Assembly (NCBI GenBank): GCA_033065855.1
Contig: JAVXUO010001991.1
Span: 41,001-105,000 of the forward strand
Reading direction: 5' to 3'
DNA length: 64,000 nucleotides
Source of the DNA: Escallonia rubra
Taxonomy: Eukaryota > Streptophyta > Magnoliopsida > Escalloniales > Escalloniaceae
The first letter of the stretch is position 1, and each line of letters starts with the position of its first letter. Positions 1-11,352 of the stretch are shown one piece after another. The translations under genes were made by a program, and so were the position numbers. Under the pieces are notes generated by a model. It saw only the letters and a list, made by a program, of their open reading frames with translations. It did not search any database and was not told where the DNA came from.

Positions 1-445
1 GCATATTTTCATCGTCATTACAAAAATGAAAACAAAATTTGGTTAACGTACACCCCCTTAAGTTTCTTAGATGAATCCAAATTTTCCGCTTTATATTTTG
101 ATTCAATGCTTTTATTTAACAATATTCTTTTGTGGAATTTGGTGACATTTCTTTTCGGTCAGTACCGCTTTTTTTCTTGGAAACAAAAGAAATGTAAAGA
201 AAGCTTCATTAGATAACTAATTATGGTTAATTTTTTTTTAAAAAAAACAAAGTTTCTGAACCCAAAAATGACATTTTAGTTTGTATATATCTTTTTGCAT
301 AAAGAAATGGTTTTATTAATAGTTGAAGGTTGACCTCTGTCGTCCTTATTACAATCATAACATTGTAAACGTATGTTGAACACAAAGTCACTGTCATCAA
401 ATATACCAGGTACAAGCATTCATTGATGTATCGAAGGGAGCATAT
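1..445. other. AT-rich non-coding flank
   Basis: No gene, repeat or RNA is recognisable. The only open frames are short and run through poly-A/T stretches. It directly precedes the left LTR of the first gypsy element. Confidence 0.5.
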
Positions 446-936
446 TGTCCTGTAATTTTTGATACGGAGGCTAATTTTAGAAGAAACGCCACGCAGGCGC
501 CTAATGGACGCTTACGAGGATGCTTACGAGGACGCTTACGAGGCGATGAATGGGTAAGGGCTCTAGAATATTCTATACTCTTCTTGTACATAAGAGATAG
601 TTTTAGAGAAGATTCTATATAAAATGGTTGAGAACCTTGTACATATCTAAAGAATTCTTGAAGCTAAATAGGATCCGTAGGATGGAATGTAGCTCCACCG
701 TCCGTTGATGAGGTGGACTAGTATAAATAGCCGAGGCCTCACTTGGCCAAAGCACACAAGTATTCTTGTACATAAGCAATACAAGCATACATTCTCCCAA
801 ACTCTCTCTTGTGTTCTTTTTTGTGTGTTCGCTTCTAGCATCGCCCATCCCGAGTGGAAGGCTGACTTAGCACGAGCAAGGGGCTTGTCCGCTAAGTGCC
901 GCACGGTTTCAACTTAAGGAAGTTCGGTACGTGACA
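446..936 (+). repeat. Left LTR of the chromovirus
   Basis: A 491-bp terminal repeat, TGTCC...TGACA. It carries a TATAAATA-like promoter box near 722 and pairs with the repeat at 5665-6151. Confidence 0.93.
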
Positions 937-938
937 TG

Positions 939-950
939 TGGTATCAGAGC
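939..950 (+). other. Primer-binding site (initiator Met-tRNA)
   Basis: TGGTATCAGAGC lies two bases inside the left LTR. This is the usual plant site complementary to the 3' end of initiator methionine tRNA. Confidence 0.9.
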
Positions 951-989
951 TTGGTTACGACGAGTCGTGCCAAGCAAGGAGAAACAATG

Positions 990-2200
990 CCAGACAAGGA
1001 TACTAATGTGGGAGCATCCGGAGTAGCCGAGGAGAATATCGTGGTGGAACGTGGGCAAGATCCACTACCACCAGCCGGTGGGAGGAAAGGACGTGACCAA
1101 AGCAAGTCAAGAGATGCGATATCTTCTTTGGACGGTCGGGCATGTATCTTGGAGGAAGCCATGGGCGATGTGAATGACCGCTTGGGCATCGTAGAGCAAA
1201 ACCTCCAAGCTTTGGAGGATCGTGTGTTGGAGGAGCTCGAGTCACTAAAGAAGGCGGTGATAACACAAGATGAGCTGCGCACTCGATTCATGGAGTTGTT
1301 TGCGAATCTTCAAGAGCAACTTGACGTGGTCAAAGTTGGCATTGAGGAGACGAGGCAAGAAACGGCTATGTGCAAGAGGGCAATCACGGGTGGAGCCGTC
1401 ATCACTCCTAGTCTAAAGGTGGACGCGCCCAAGCCGAAGGAATTTGGTGGCAAGCGAGATGCGAAGGAGCTTGATAAATTTATATGGCATATAGAGCGCT
1501 ACTTCGAAGGTGTTACCATTACAAACGAGAAGGCTAAGTTAAGAACTGCCACCCTTTATCTCACCGACACAGCTATTCTATGGTGGCGTAGGAAACACAA
1601 TGATATTGAGAAAGGAGTATGCACCATAGACAATTGGGACGTGTTCAAGAAGGAGATCAAGAGGCAGTTCTACCCCAAGAACGTTACCTACGAAGCAAGG
1701 AAGAAATTGAGGGAGTTGAAGCATAAGAGTAGCATCCATGATTACGTGAAGGAGTTCACTACTCTCATGCTCCACATTCCCAACATGACGGAAGAGGACC
1801 TCCTCTTCAACTTCATTGACGGCCTCCAAAATTGGGCTAAGCAAGAACTTCAACGCCTAGGCGTGAAGGACATTGACGAGGCCATAGGAGTGGCGGAGTC
1901 GTTAATGGAGTATGCAAGAGTGGGGGACTCCTCGAAGGGGAAGAATGCACAAGTGGCTTCGAAGGGTAACCACGCCAAAGGTGGGGGAGACAAACCCAAG
2001 GCATGGAACAAGGGGAATAATCAAGCCGGCACCAGCAAGTCCGAGGGCCATGGCAAGCTAGAGGAGAGGCGAGCCAAAAGCAAACCCAAGGACGGATGCT
2101 TCTTCTGCGGAGGGCCGCATTGGGCAAGGGATTACCCACGACAAGGCAAGCTAAATGCCTTGGTCGAGGAGAACGAAGAGCTCGAGGAAGGAGCTGTGCA
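990..2200 (+). other. Chromovirus gag region
   Basis: Approximate span. A charged, heptad-rich N-terminal part is followed by a retrotransposon gag (capsid-like) domain containing FIWHIERYFEGV, then a basic linker and a zinc-knuckle-like stretch. It is part of the element at 446-6151 and is kept as a fossil. Confidence 0.85.
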
Positions 2201-2289
2201 CATGGGCTCGCTCCAAATCCTCAATGCTTTACATGCCAAAGCCGTGGCGAAGGTCCCGACGGGTGAGGGACAAGCTTCTACAGGCAAGG

Positions 2290-2570
2290 GGTTGCTTTAC
2301 GTGGAGGCTACGCGGAATGGGCAGCCCGCGCCAGTGATGGTTGATACGGGGGCAACCCACAACTTCGTCACAATGGAAAAAGCCAAGCGGCTAGGCCTCA
2401 AAGTGGTTGGCGGCGGAGGATGGCTAAAGTCCGTCAACACCAACGCAAAGCCTCTACAAGGCGCGGCACGACAAGTGGAAATGTGCCTTGGTTCGTGGAG
2501 GGGCTTAGTGGATTTCTTGGTGGCCCCGATGGATGACTTCAAGGTCGTGATAGGCCTTGATTTCTTGCGG
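2290..2570 (+). other. Chromovirus protease region
   Basis: Approximate span. It contains the retropepsin signature VDTGATHNFV and a downstream VVIGLDFL, as in Ty3/gypsy aspartic proteases. Confidence 0.85.
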
Positions 2571-2879
2571 CAAGTGAATGCCTTGGTGTCGCCTTACAAC
2601 AATTCGGTGCACATCATGGAGAAATGAGTGTCATGTGCGGTGCCTATGTCCGTGGGGACTTCTAGCGCCAAGACTCTAGCCTCCATGCAGCTGTCGGCGA
2701 TGAAAATCGTGAAGGGAGTCAAGAAAGGAGAGGCAACCTACTTGGCGGCCCTAAAGATGGAAGACCATGTGGGGGACTCAACCGAACCACTACCAAGGGA
2801 GATCGAGGAATTGCTTGAGGGGAACAACGACGTCTTGCCACCCCGGTTGCCGAAGCGGCTTCCACCTAGGAGGGAGGTG

Positions 2880-4140
2880 GATCATCAGATGGAGCTTGAG
2901 CCGGGGGCCAAGCCACCATCAATGGCACCCTATAGAATGGCACCACTAGAGTTGGAAGAGTTGCGGAGACAACTGACCGAGCTAAGGGAGGCAGGGTATA
3001 TCCAACCTTCCAAAGCACCCTATGGAGCGCCGGTACTATTTCAAAAGAAGCGCGATGGTTTGTTGCGGATGTGCATAGACTATCGGGCTCTTAATAAGGT
3101 GACAGTGAAGAACAAGTATCCAATTCCATTGATCGCGGATCTTTTTGACCAACTTGGGAGGGCCAAGTTCTTCACCAAACTGGATTTAAGGTCAGGGTAT
3201 TATCAAGTTTGCATTGTCGAAGGAGATGAACCCAAGACCATATGTGTGACGAGATATGGAGCGTTCGAGTTCTTGGTCATGCCGTTCAGTTTGACCAATG
3301 CCCCAACCACATTTTGCACGCTCATGAACAAGATATTCCATCCTTAACTTGATCGGTTCGTGGTGGTCTATCTCGATGACATTGTGGTGTATAGCAACAC
3401 ATTGGAGGAGCACATGGAGCATCTCAAGACGGTGTTCGAGGTGTTGTGAGAGAACGAGCTTTATGTCAAGCGGGAGAAGTGCTCATTCGCCAAGGAAGAG
3501 GTGCACTTCGTTGGTCACATCATTAAGGGCGGAACGCTTTGGATGGATGAAGAGAAGGTGAAGGCGATCAAGGAGTGGGAGGCGCCCACAAAGGTCTCTG
3601 AGCTACGGTCATTTCTTGGCCTAGCTAATTATTATCGGTGGTTTATCAAGGGCTACTCAGCCAAGGCAGCCCCATTAACGGACCTACTCAAGAAGGGGAA
3701 AACGTGGGAGTGGTCCAAGAGGTGCCAATCCGCCTTCGAAGGGTTGAAGGAGGCAGTGACGGAAGAGCCAGTTCTAGCTCTTCCTGATCACACGAAGGTG
3801 TTCGAGCTACAAATGGATGCATCCAACTTTACAATTGGAGGAGTGTTAATGCAAGAAGGACATCTAATAACAATTGAAAGTCGCAAGCTAAATGACAACG
3901 AGCGGAGGTACACGGTTCAAGAGAAAGAGATGACTGCAGTGGTTCATTGCCTACGCACGTGGAGGCACTACCTGTTAGGGAGTTGGTTCTTGATCAAGAC
4001 CGACAACATAGCTACTAGCTGCTGCCAATCGCGAAGGAAGTTGAGTCCGAAGCAAGCTAGGTGGCAAGATTTCTTGGCCGAGTTCGACTACGTGATGGAG
4101 TACAAGCCGGGCAAGGCCAACTTGGTAACGGATGCCTTAA
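2880..4140 (+). other. Chromovirus reverse transcriptase and RNase H region
   Basis: Approximate span. The reverse transcriptase is recognised from [33 protein letters not shown] and YLDDIVVYS. The RNase H follows with [14 protein letters not shown] and ends near DALSRKA. The region is broken. Confidence 0.9.
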
Positions 4141-4329
4141 GTCGGAAGGCGAAATTGGCGGCTATGTCGAAGGCAAAGGGAGACATCCTAGAGGGAATCA
4201 AGGAGGGAATGGAGCATGATCCCCTAGCCAGAAAACTCCTCAAGCTTGCGGAGAGTGGGCAAACCCAACGATTTTGGGTGGAAGATAGCATTGTCTACAC
4301 GAAGGGCCAACGGGTGTATGTTCCCAAGT

Positions 4330-5640
4330 GGAATAACTTGAGGAAGAGGGTCATTCGAGAGTGTCACGACACTCCGTGGGTAGGCCATCCGGGGCAATGA
4401 AGGACATATGCCTTGGTGGAGGCATCATACTATTGGCCCCAAATGAAGGACGAAGTGGAGGCGTACGTGAAGACTTGTCTTGTGTGCCAACAAGACAAGG
4501 TGGAGAACCAATTGCCAATGGGACTACTCGAGCCTTTGCCCATCCCCGCACATCCGTGGGAGAGTGTAAGCATGGACTTCATTACATGCTTGCCAAGATC
4601 AGAGGGATGTGGTTCGATTATGGTTGTGGTGGACCGGTTTTCCAAGTACGCAACTTTTGTAGCATCCCCAACTGACTGCACAGCGGAGGAAGCAACTCGG
4701 TTATTTTTGAAGAACGTGGTGAAGTATTGGGGGCTACCGAAGGTTATAGTGAACGACTGAAACACAAGGTTTACAGGGAAGTTTTGGACGGAGTTGTTCA
4801 AACTCCTTGGCTTGGAGCTGCACTTCTCAACGAGCTTTCACCCTCAAACTGATGGACATACGGAATGGGTGAATGCTCTACTTGAGTGTTACTTACGGCA
4901 CTTTGTTAATGCCAACTAGATGGATTGGGCGAGACTCTTGGACGTGGCATAATTTTCATACAACTTGATGAGAAACGAAGCCACGAACCAAAGTCCTTTT
5001 GAGATTGCCATAGGGCAACAACCGCTCACTCCCGTGCATTAGCGGGTGACGACAAGGGGAAAAGCCCATTGGCGACACTAGTAGCAAGGTCATGGAACGA
5101 GCAAGCGGACGTGGCATGCTCTTACCTTGACAAAGCTGAGGGCAAGATGAAGAAGTGGGCGGATAAGAGACGGCGGCCGAAAGAGTACAACCTTGGGGAC
5201 ATGGTGATGCTAAAGCTGCTTCCGCAACAGTATAAGTCCTTCAGGAAAGTACACAAAGGGCTGATTTGAAAGTACGAAGGACCCCTTCCCATCGTGGCAA
5301 AAATTGGGAAAGTATCCTATCAGTTGGAGTTGCCGCCAAAGTTGAAGATTCATCCGGTCTTCCATGTCAGTTTACTAAAGCCTCATTATGACGACAAAGA
5401 AGACCCAAGTTGTGGAGAGAGTCATAGGGTACCAACAACAGTGGTGAAGTCATATGACAAGGAGGCCGAGTACGTGCTTAGCGACAGGCTCGAACGAAGA
5501 CGAGGTGTTCCACCAATGCGGCACTACTTGGTGAAATGGAAGGGATTGCCGGAAAGAGAAGGTACATGGGAATCATCAAATGATCTTTGGCAGTTCCAAA
5601 ACATTGTAGACCGATACTGCGAGGAGGTTGCGACGAGGGC
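4330..5640 (+). other. Chromovirus integrase and chromodomain region
   Basis: Approximate span. The zinc-binding part ([11 protein letters not shown] ... CLVCQQDK) and core (SMDFITCLP) of a Ty3 integrase are visible. They are followed by a C-terminal domain (KIHPVFHVSLLKPH) and a chromodomain around 5480-5620 (HYLVKWKGLPEREGTWE). Chromodomains are thought to steer integration to marked chromatin. The region is broken. Confidence 0.88.
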
Positions 5641-5651
5641 GTCGTGAGATT

Positions 5652-5664
5652 AGGTGGGGGAGGA
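5652..5664 (+). other. Polypurine tract of the chromovirus
   Basis: AGGTGGGGGAGGA abuts the TGTCCC start of the right LTR, the expected plus-strand primer position. Confidence 0.85.
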
Positions 5665-6151
5665 TGTCCCGCAATTTTTGATATGGAGGCTAATTTTAGA
5701 AAAAATGCCACGTAGGCGCCTAATGGACGCTTACGAGGATGCTTACAAGGACGCTTACGAGGCGATGACTGGGCAAAGTCTCCAGAATGTTCTATACTCT
5801 TCCTGTACATAATAGATAGTTCTAGAGAGGATTCTAGAATAGTAGAGAACCTTGTACATATCTAGAGAATTCTAGAAGCAGAATAGGATCCGTAGGATGA
5901 AATGTATCTCCACCGTCCGTCGAGAGGTGGACTAGTATAAATAGCCGAGGCCTCACTTGGCCAAAGCACACAAGTATTCTTGTACACAAGCAATACAAGC
6001 ATACATTCTCCCAAACTTTCTCTCTCGTGTTCTTCTTGGTGTGTTCGCTTTTAGTTCGGCCAGCCTGAGTGGAAGGCTGACTTAGCACAAGCAAGGGGCT
6101 TGTCCGCTAAGTGCCGCACGGTTTCAACTTAGGGAAGTTCGGTCCGTGACA
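5665..6151 (+). repeat. Right LTR of the chromovirus
   Basis: A 487-bp copy of the repeat at 446-936 with the same ends and roughly 90% identity by eye. Confidence 0.93.
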
Positions 6152-6808
6152 ATACGCAACTCCAAAACCCTTCACAATAGTGCATATAGTCTCGATCTAA
6201 AAGCCCTCCGAAGAATGTAATCACACCAAAACTAGCTATATCCATCACTTCCAATCACCCTGCTCCATTGTCGTATGTTAATCCTACTCCTAATTTGGAT
6301 AAATCCATTCCCAGTTTCGCCCACAATGACAAGCTTGAATATGCGGCACAAGCCGTAAAACCCCTTCACAACCATTTAAACTAAGAGAAAAACTTAAATA
6401 AAACCCAACATTATCATTTGACTCGGTGAGTCGCACTGAATTCAAACTAACTTATGGAACGAATTACTCACTGAGTCACTAGGAACACCCCCAATAAGCA
6501 AACTCTGCCATGGTTGTATGTTAGATCTGCACGTCCCATTACGGTTCGATGCGTACATCTACACATATCTCTCAGTGGTTAAAATTTTGGATCTTCAGAT
6601 ATGTGATTCAAAAGCAAATTATAGTGACCTAAATCAAAATATCTGTAGTAGCGGAGCCCAAAATCATTGTATGGTGCCACAAAATAAACCACCAATCAAT
6701 ACACCGCACCCATATAGCACAGCAACACATATTTGCTCTAATTACCATATGGATTGACCTAATTGAAGACGGGAAAAGATAACACAACCAAAAGAGATAT
6801 TAAAACAA
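6152..6808. other. Non-coding spacer
   Basis: Nothing recognisable. A short ORF-like stretch around 6518-6757 has no family resemblance. Confidence 0.4.
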
Positions 6809-7024
6809 GAAAAAAAATTTGCTGCTATCTCGGTTGGCGAAATCTTTCTACCCCCAATATAGCGACAATCAATTGTGTCTAAATATTTGTAGTGACTTTT
6901 ATTTAGTGAAACTAAAAAAGTGTTGTTAATAATTGTCACTAAAAGTGTTATAAGAAAAGCCATTAAAAATACTTAGTGACTATTAATTGTCACCTACAAC
7001 TCGGGTAGAAGCCAAAGTTTGTTC
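6809..7024. mobile_element. Mutator-type MITE, copy 1 (216 bp)
   Basis: A small non-coding element flanked by the perfect 9-bp duplication TTAAAACAA (6800-6808 and 7025-7033). Its ends are inverted, with GCTGCTA/GGTAGAAGCC-type motifs and the core TATAGCGACAAT. It is the same family as 27071-27316. A 9-bp duplication is characteristic of Mutator elements. Confidence 0.85.
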
Positions 7025-7033
7025 TTAAAACAA

Positions 7034-7760
7034 ACCTCTCACTGGAACTGCTCATCAGCAGGGACGAACGCCTAATACTAGGGAAGAAAAAAGGTACTAG
7101 AAAGGAAGAGGAAGGAATTAGGGAGTGAAGGGAAGAGAAAGAGCTCGAGCCCAGCCCTTCCCCGACCCTCAGCGGCACACTTAGAAAGGAACTATGTTAG
7201 TTACGAACTTTTTTCTGCTTGCATATTGAGACTTATATTCTTCACAAACACAAAAGAAAATCAAACTCACATTCTTCTTCAGCATTTAATGAACCATCTT
7301 CGGCCAAATTCATGACATTGTATTCCATCAGGATGCGTAGAATCATTGCATTTTTTTTAGTGGAATTACGCTGCCATTGTTTTTGCTTTTCTTAACTTGG
7401 TTTTGAAGCAACCAAAACTCATGACTCGTATTCTTCTTCATTAACAACTACACCCAATTGAAGTAATCTTTGAATTCGAGCCCCAAATGCTAGACTTTCC
7501 AATTTATTTGATCTCTTTCTCAGTTGGGAAGACGCCTTCACAAGTTATCAATTTCGACCCTTAGTTGACCAGACTAGTGGGCAAAAATGCAGATAAGCAC
7601 CCTTCACAAGCGTTACAAGATTAACAGATAAGGAACATATATAACAATTAGAATTGGACTTAAGGGTTGGGCTGATGCTAATATTGGAAACAATAGTTTC
7701 ATCTTATCTTTTCATACTGCAATCATGTTTTACAACTAAGTCACGTGATCAACAAAGTTC
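7034..7760. other. Non-coding spacer downstream of the first SPH copy
   Basis: AT-rich, with no recognised gene or repeat. Confidence 0.4.
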
Positions 7761-8185
7761 TCACCAATCATTGAGTTTCTGCCAATCAAAAGGTTCAGTA
7801 GTATAGAAGCTTGACAAATAAAAACCATCATCCTTCACAAGCCAATAGCAAGTAGACAGTAATTTGCCTCGGTGTGCACACCTAGTGCTGAGTTTATGTT
7901 CATCGTAAACCTTAAAAGCCTTGTCCTTTGAATTCCACCAGAAATGACAAAAGAAAAGGGTTGATGGAGGAATAACTCTAGGATAAAACTTCCAATGAAA
8001 ATATTCACCATTATGAAGAGTATGGTATCCAAGATCGTCATCTTTTGATTGACACCGGACCGTCAGTGGCGGGGAAGTGTCAGGGATTAAACTGCAACGT
8101 AAACTGTGGCCTTGTCTAGTAGGCCTCCCCTTGCTGTGCAAAACAGGCAAAATGACAATGCAAGGAAGGGATAGAGGTTTCTCAT
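7761..8185 (-). pseudogene. S-protein homologue (SPH), frame-shifted copy
   Basis: A member of the plant self-incompatibility S1 family (SPH): small secreted proteins, some of which act as stigma signals in poppy, while most have unknown roles. The ATG at 8185 starts a signal-peptide-like MRNLYPFLALSFCLFC, matching the other copies here. That frame reaches a stop about 32 codons on, while the mature domain (TVRCQSKDDDLGYHTL, LFFCHFWWNSKDKAF, STCYWLVKDDGFYL, ending QKLNDW) continues in another frame to the TGA at 7761. The two frames differ by a small indel near 8090. All four family cysteines remain in the mature part. Either it is a pseudogene or a short intron or sequencing error hides a normal gene; pseudogene is favoured. 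A TATA box and the shared upstream block lie 73-130 bp before the ATG. Confidence 0.8.
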
Positions 8186-8251
8186 GGTATATAACACGAT
8201 GTTGATCTTTGTTTGAGAGTAATGCATACCAAGAATTGATGAAGTCCAGTA

Positions 8252-8315
8252 TTTATAAGCATTTCATCAATTCATTTAAATTGCCCTCACAATCTTGTTT
8301 AAGATTTTTGTAATC
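8252..8315 (-). promoter_or_regulatory. SPH-type promoter (TATA and shared block)
   Basis: On the minus strand, TATAAAT at 8252-8258 lies 73 bp before the ATG at 8185. The block ACAAAAATCTTAAACAAGAT at about 8292-8311 recurs upstream of the other SPH copies. Confidence 0.6.
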
Positions 8316-8655
8316 TACCTGGATTATAAGACTCTTAGAATATGATGCATGCAATATATACATATTATTTATAAGGATTTCATCAATTCATTTAGATTGC
8401 CATCACTTTTTTTGTAATTACCAAGATTCTAAGACTCTGTGTGTGTAGCTAAAGCTAAATCTCTCCAACGTAGTCCTTGCCCCCTATTTCCACTGAATGC
8501 CTTCGCTTCTTAAGATCCCTTCGCTTCGTTGGCCCCAACATTAGATGAAGAAATTTTGAAAAAAAAATAATTTAGGCCGTCCACAATTACTTATGGACAG
8601 CCAGAAGACGGTTGGAGAAATGACTATTTCTTCATCGGTGGAGTGAGATCGGCCT

Positions 8656-8657
<2 letters not shown>

Positions 8658-8729
<72 letters not shown>
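8658..8729. repeat. (AT)n microsatellite
   Basis: An uninterrupted run of 36 AT dinucleotides. Confidence 0.97.
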
Positions 8730-8732
<3 letters not shown>

Positions 8733-9320
8733 TCTTTTTATTAATGGACACGTCATGATATTTGGGTTTTGTTGTTCCATTCTTTATTCATCTATATCTA
8801 TTAAAGTCACACATGCATCATATAACTCTTTACTATAATCTATTATTAAAAATTTAAGAGGTATTATGCTGGTAAGTACGTCTAGTAAACCTTATAAGAG
8901 TTAAAAATTAATTTTGCAGTAATACCTTGAATCCCGACATATTTTTAACGGGTTAGTTTTAATTTTTTAGCGATGATTTTTTTTTACTTGACATCAATGC
9001 ATTTATTAGCAATTTTTAGCGACGATTAGTGAAACAGGGTAACCACCCGTTAAATTTTTTCTAGTATATTAATTTATCGTTAATAGTTATTTTGGGCCTT
9101 TCGTAATAATGAAAAGTTTTGGATGAACTTCGAAATACTATCGAATGTTTAGGGGTTTTTGGTAATTTTCCAACTTAGGGTTATACATATATATATAGGA
9201 GAAGATAAACTGCTAGGACTATCAAGTTGCCAACTCTCTGGTTAGTATTCTTTTCAACCCCTCAATTTCTAATCAGTTCACTTAAAATACCTCAACACCT
9301 CACACTTCTCAAAAGACTAA
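8730..9320. other. AT-rich spacer with a CACTA-like scrap
   Basis: Around 8965-9030 there are TTTTTAGCGAYGATT motifs like those in CACTA subterminal regions. Otherwise nothing is recognised. Confidence 0.35.
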
Positions 9321-9948
9321 GGGTGTGTTTGATAATGCAATTAAGCACTTAAAACTTAAAGTTTTCAATGATTCTCAATTAAGTACGTTTGATAACGTTA
9401 AATCTTTTATCAGTTAAAAAATTAATTCCTACTAAACATATACTAAAATTTTATGTCAAGGTGGACTTACTTAATGCTTATTACTTAATTCTAAGTGAGA
9501 TGATTAAAAATTATTTAATATAATTTTACTTAAAAAGACTAATTACCATCGTGATGTCGCCTTAATTAATTTATTGGCAACACCGTCTCTATCACAGTAC
9601 AACCACCATCACAACCATAATATCCTTTTACTACCACCACCACAATTACCACGACCTAGCCATTATCACTACCACCATCGTAAGGACACCGTCACCTCCA
9701 CCATACCGTAGTCGTCACCATATCTATTTTTACCAAAATCATTTAAAGATCCACCACACTACAACCACTGTCATGTCGCGGCCTATCGCTATCATCACAA
9801 TTTCTAACACCACGTCTTCATGCACTATTACCAGCACCATTAACACCTTTTTGTCGCCGCCACTACCGCCGCCACTACCGTCGCTACCACCACTGCTACT
9901 ATTATTACTCCATCGTCGCTGCCGCCACCACCACCAACACGATTTTAG

Positions 9949-9964
9949 CCCCCCCCCCCCCCCC
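9949..9964. repeat. Homopolymer C tract
   Basis: A run of 16 C residues inside the element at 9321-11344; its length is likely to be unstable or misread. Confidence 0.9.
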
Positions 9965-10033
9965 TTCCCAAGTTATAAAGTACATAAACAAATGCATAAT
10001 TTTGGTAAAATTAATAAATTTGTAAATAAAAAA

Positions 10034-11198
10034 GGGCTAATTACACCTATGTCCCTGAGGTGTAATTACACTCAAGGACACAAAGTTTCAAAATGTAACA
10101 CTTATGTCCATCGACAAACGGAACGTTAAAAATCTTAACGGTTTTAATGAAAAGACTGTATTGCCCCTGATTTAGAACCTTATTTTTTTTAATGCCATTA
10201 CTCTTATTTCATTTTACTTTACTCTTAAACCCCCTCCCCCCCACCCCTACCCCCCCCCCCTCATCTGCATCCCCCTTCCCCGTCACCCACCCACCCCTGC
10301 CTCCCCCTTCCCCGTCACCCACCAGCCCCATTCTTCCTCCCCTTCCCCGGCGCCGCACCCCACCTGCCTCCCCCTTCCCCGGCGCCGCACCCCATCTGCC
10401 TCCCCCTTCCTCGTCACCCCGTCACCGCCTACCCCTGCCTCCCCCTTCCCCGTCACCCACCCACCCATTCTTCCTCCCCTTCCCCGGTGCCGCACCCCAC
10501 CTGCCTCCCCCTTCCCCGTCACCCACCAGCCCCTTCTTCCTCCCCTTCCCCGGCGCCGCACCCCATCTGCCTCCCCCTTCTTCGTCACCCCGTCACCGCC
10601 TACCTCCCCCTTCCCCGTCACCGCCCACCCCGGATCAGCAACTGCGGGAAGGGCAGCGACGGTGGAGATCTGCAACTATGGGAGATCTGCGGGAAGGGCA
10701 ACGACGGGCTTGGGTTACCGGCGACATGGGTCGAGGGAGGGAGCTGGGGCTGCCGGCGGCAAGATTCTAGATGTGGGTTCTGAAACCCTAATTTCAAAAT
10801 TAGGATTCTGAAACCCTAATTTTAAGGTTTCAAAACCCTAACTTTTAAATTAGGGTTGATTTTAAAACCCTAATTAAATCATTTGGACATTTCAAAGCTT
10901 AATTTGCAAATTTTAAAAGCTTAATTTACAAATTAGTTTCAAACCCTAATTTTAAAGAATTAAGATTTGTTATCCTAATTTAAAATTAAAAAAAATTATT
11001 CAAGATATATTGTACAAGGGCAGTATTGTCATTTTTAGAATATAAAATGATGAACAGTATATTTTTTGGATGGAACCCTAACGGATGGATACGGGTGATA
11101 CATTTGAAACCTTTTTTGTCACGGAATGTTACATTTTGAAATTTGTGTCCTTGAGTGTAATTACCCCCTAACCTCAGGGACATAGGTGTAATTAGTCC
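10034..11198. mobile_element. Mutator-like non-autonomous element with a C-rich minisatellite
   Basis: Terminal inverted repeats of about 90 bp begin GGGCTAATTACACCTATGTC on the left and, read in reverse, GGACTAATTACACCTATGTC on the right. An 8-bp direct repeat ATAAAAAA flanks both ends (10026-10033 and 11199-11206). The interior holds the minisatellite at 10225-10635 and several AAACCCTAATTT motifs (10780-10950). No transposase frame is seen. It is nested in the element at 9321-11344. Confidence 0.82.
10225..10635. repeat. C-rich minisatellite
   Basis: An imperfect tandem array of units such as CTGCCTCCCCCTTCCCCGTC alternating with CCCCGGCGCCGCACCCCA, roughly 40-60 bp per higher-order unit. 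The opposite strand is G-rich. The proline-rich open frames through it are low-complexity artefacts. Confidence 0.85.
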
Positions 11199-11352
11199 AT
11201 AAAAAAATTTCAGACATTTGCTTTTGGTTTACTAAACATATTAACTTATTTTTCAGTAAAAATTCAGTCGCTTAAGGTTTTCAGTTTTACGAATTCAGCG
11301 CTTAACTTTTCAAGCACTTAAATTTCAGTTTTATCAAACAACCCAAAAAATT

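Larger units (their letters stand above)
446..6151 (+). mobile_element. Ty3/gypsy chromovirus fossil with both LTRs
   Basis: A nearly full-length LTR retrotransposon of about 5.7 kb. Seen: two LTRs of about 490 bp that start TGTCC and end TGACA, a primer-binding site just inside the left LTR, a purine tract just before the right LTR, and pol domains in the order protease, reverse transcriptase, RNase H, integrase, chromodomain. That order and the terminal chromodomain define chromoviruses; the precise clade was not determined. The LTRs differ at roughly forty positions by eye, which at usual plant rates suggests an insertion a few million years old. No perfect target duplication is visible. 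The coding part is broken in about eight places, so it is a fossil. Confidence 0.93.
9321..11344. mobile_element. TIR element of about 2 kb (PIF/Harbinger- or hAT-like), non-autonomous
   Basis: The left end GGGTGTGTTTGATAATGC and the right end, read in reverse as GGGTTGTTTGATAAAACTG, form inverted repeats that continue with AAGCACTTAAAACTTAAAG-type motifs for roughly 60-100 bp. No transposase is seen. A clean target duplication was not found (left TAA, right AAA), so the superfamily is uncertain. A triplet-rich CCACCA segment (9550-9950) and the MULE at 10034-11198 lie inside it. Confidence 0.6.

Noticed and set aside
441-6156. Perfect target duplication for the first chromovirus
   Set aside because: The five bases on either side (CATAT and ATACG) do not match, so none is claimed.
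8541-8780. Open frame encoding a Tyr-Ile repeat
   Set aside because: It is the translation of the AT microsatellite.
10192-10783. Long proline- and glycine-rich open frames on both strands
   Set aside because: They run through the C-rich minisatellite; composition alone keeps the frames open and no domain is present.
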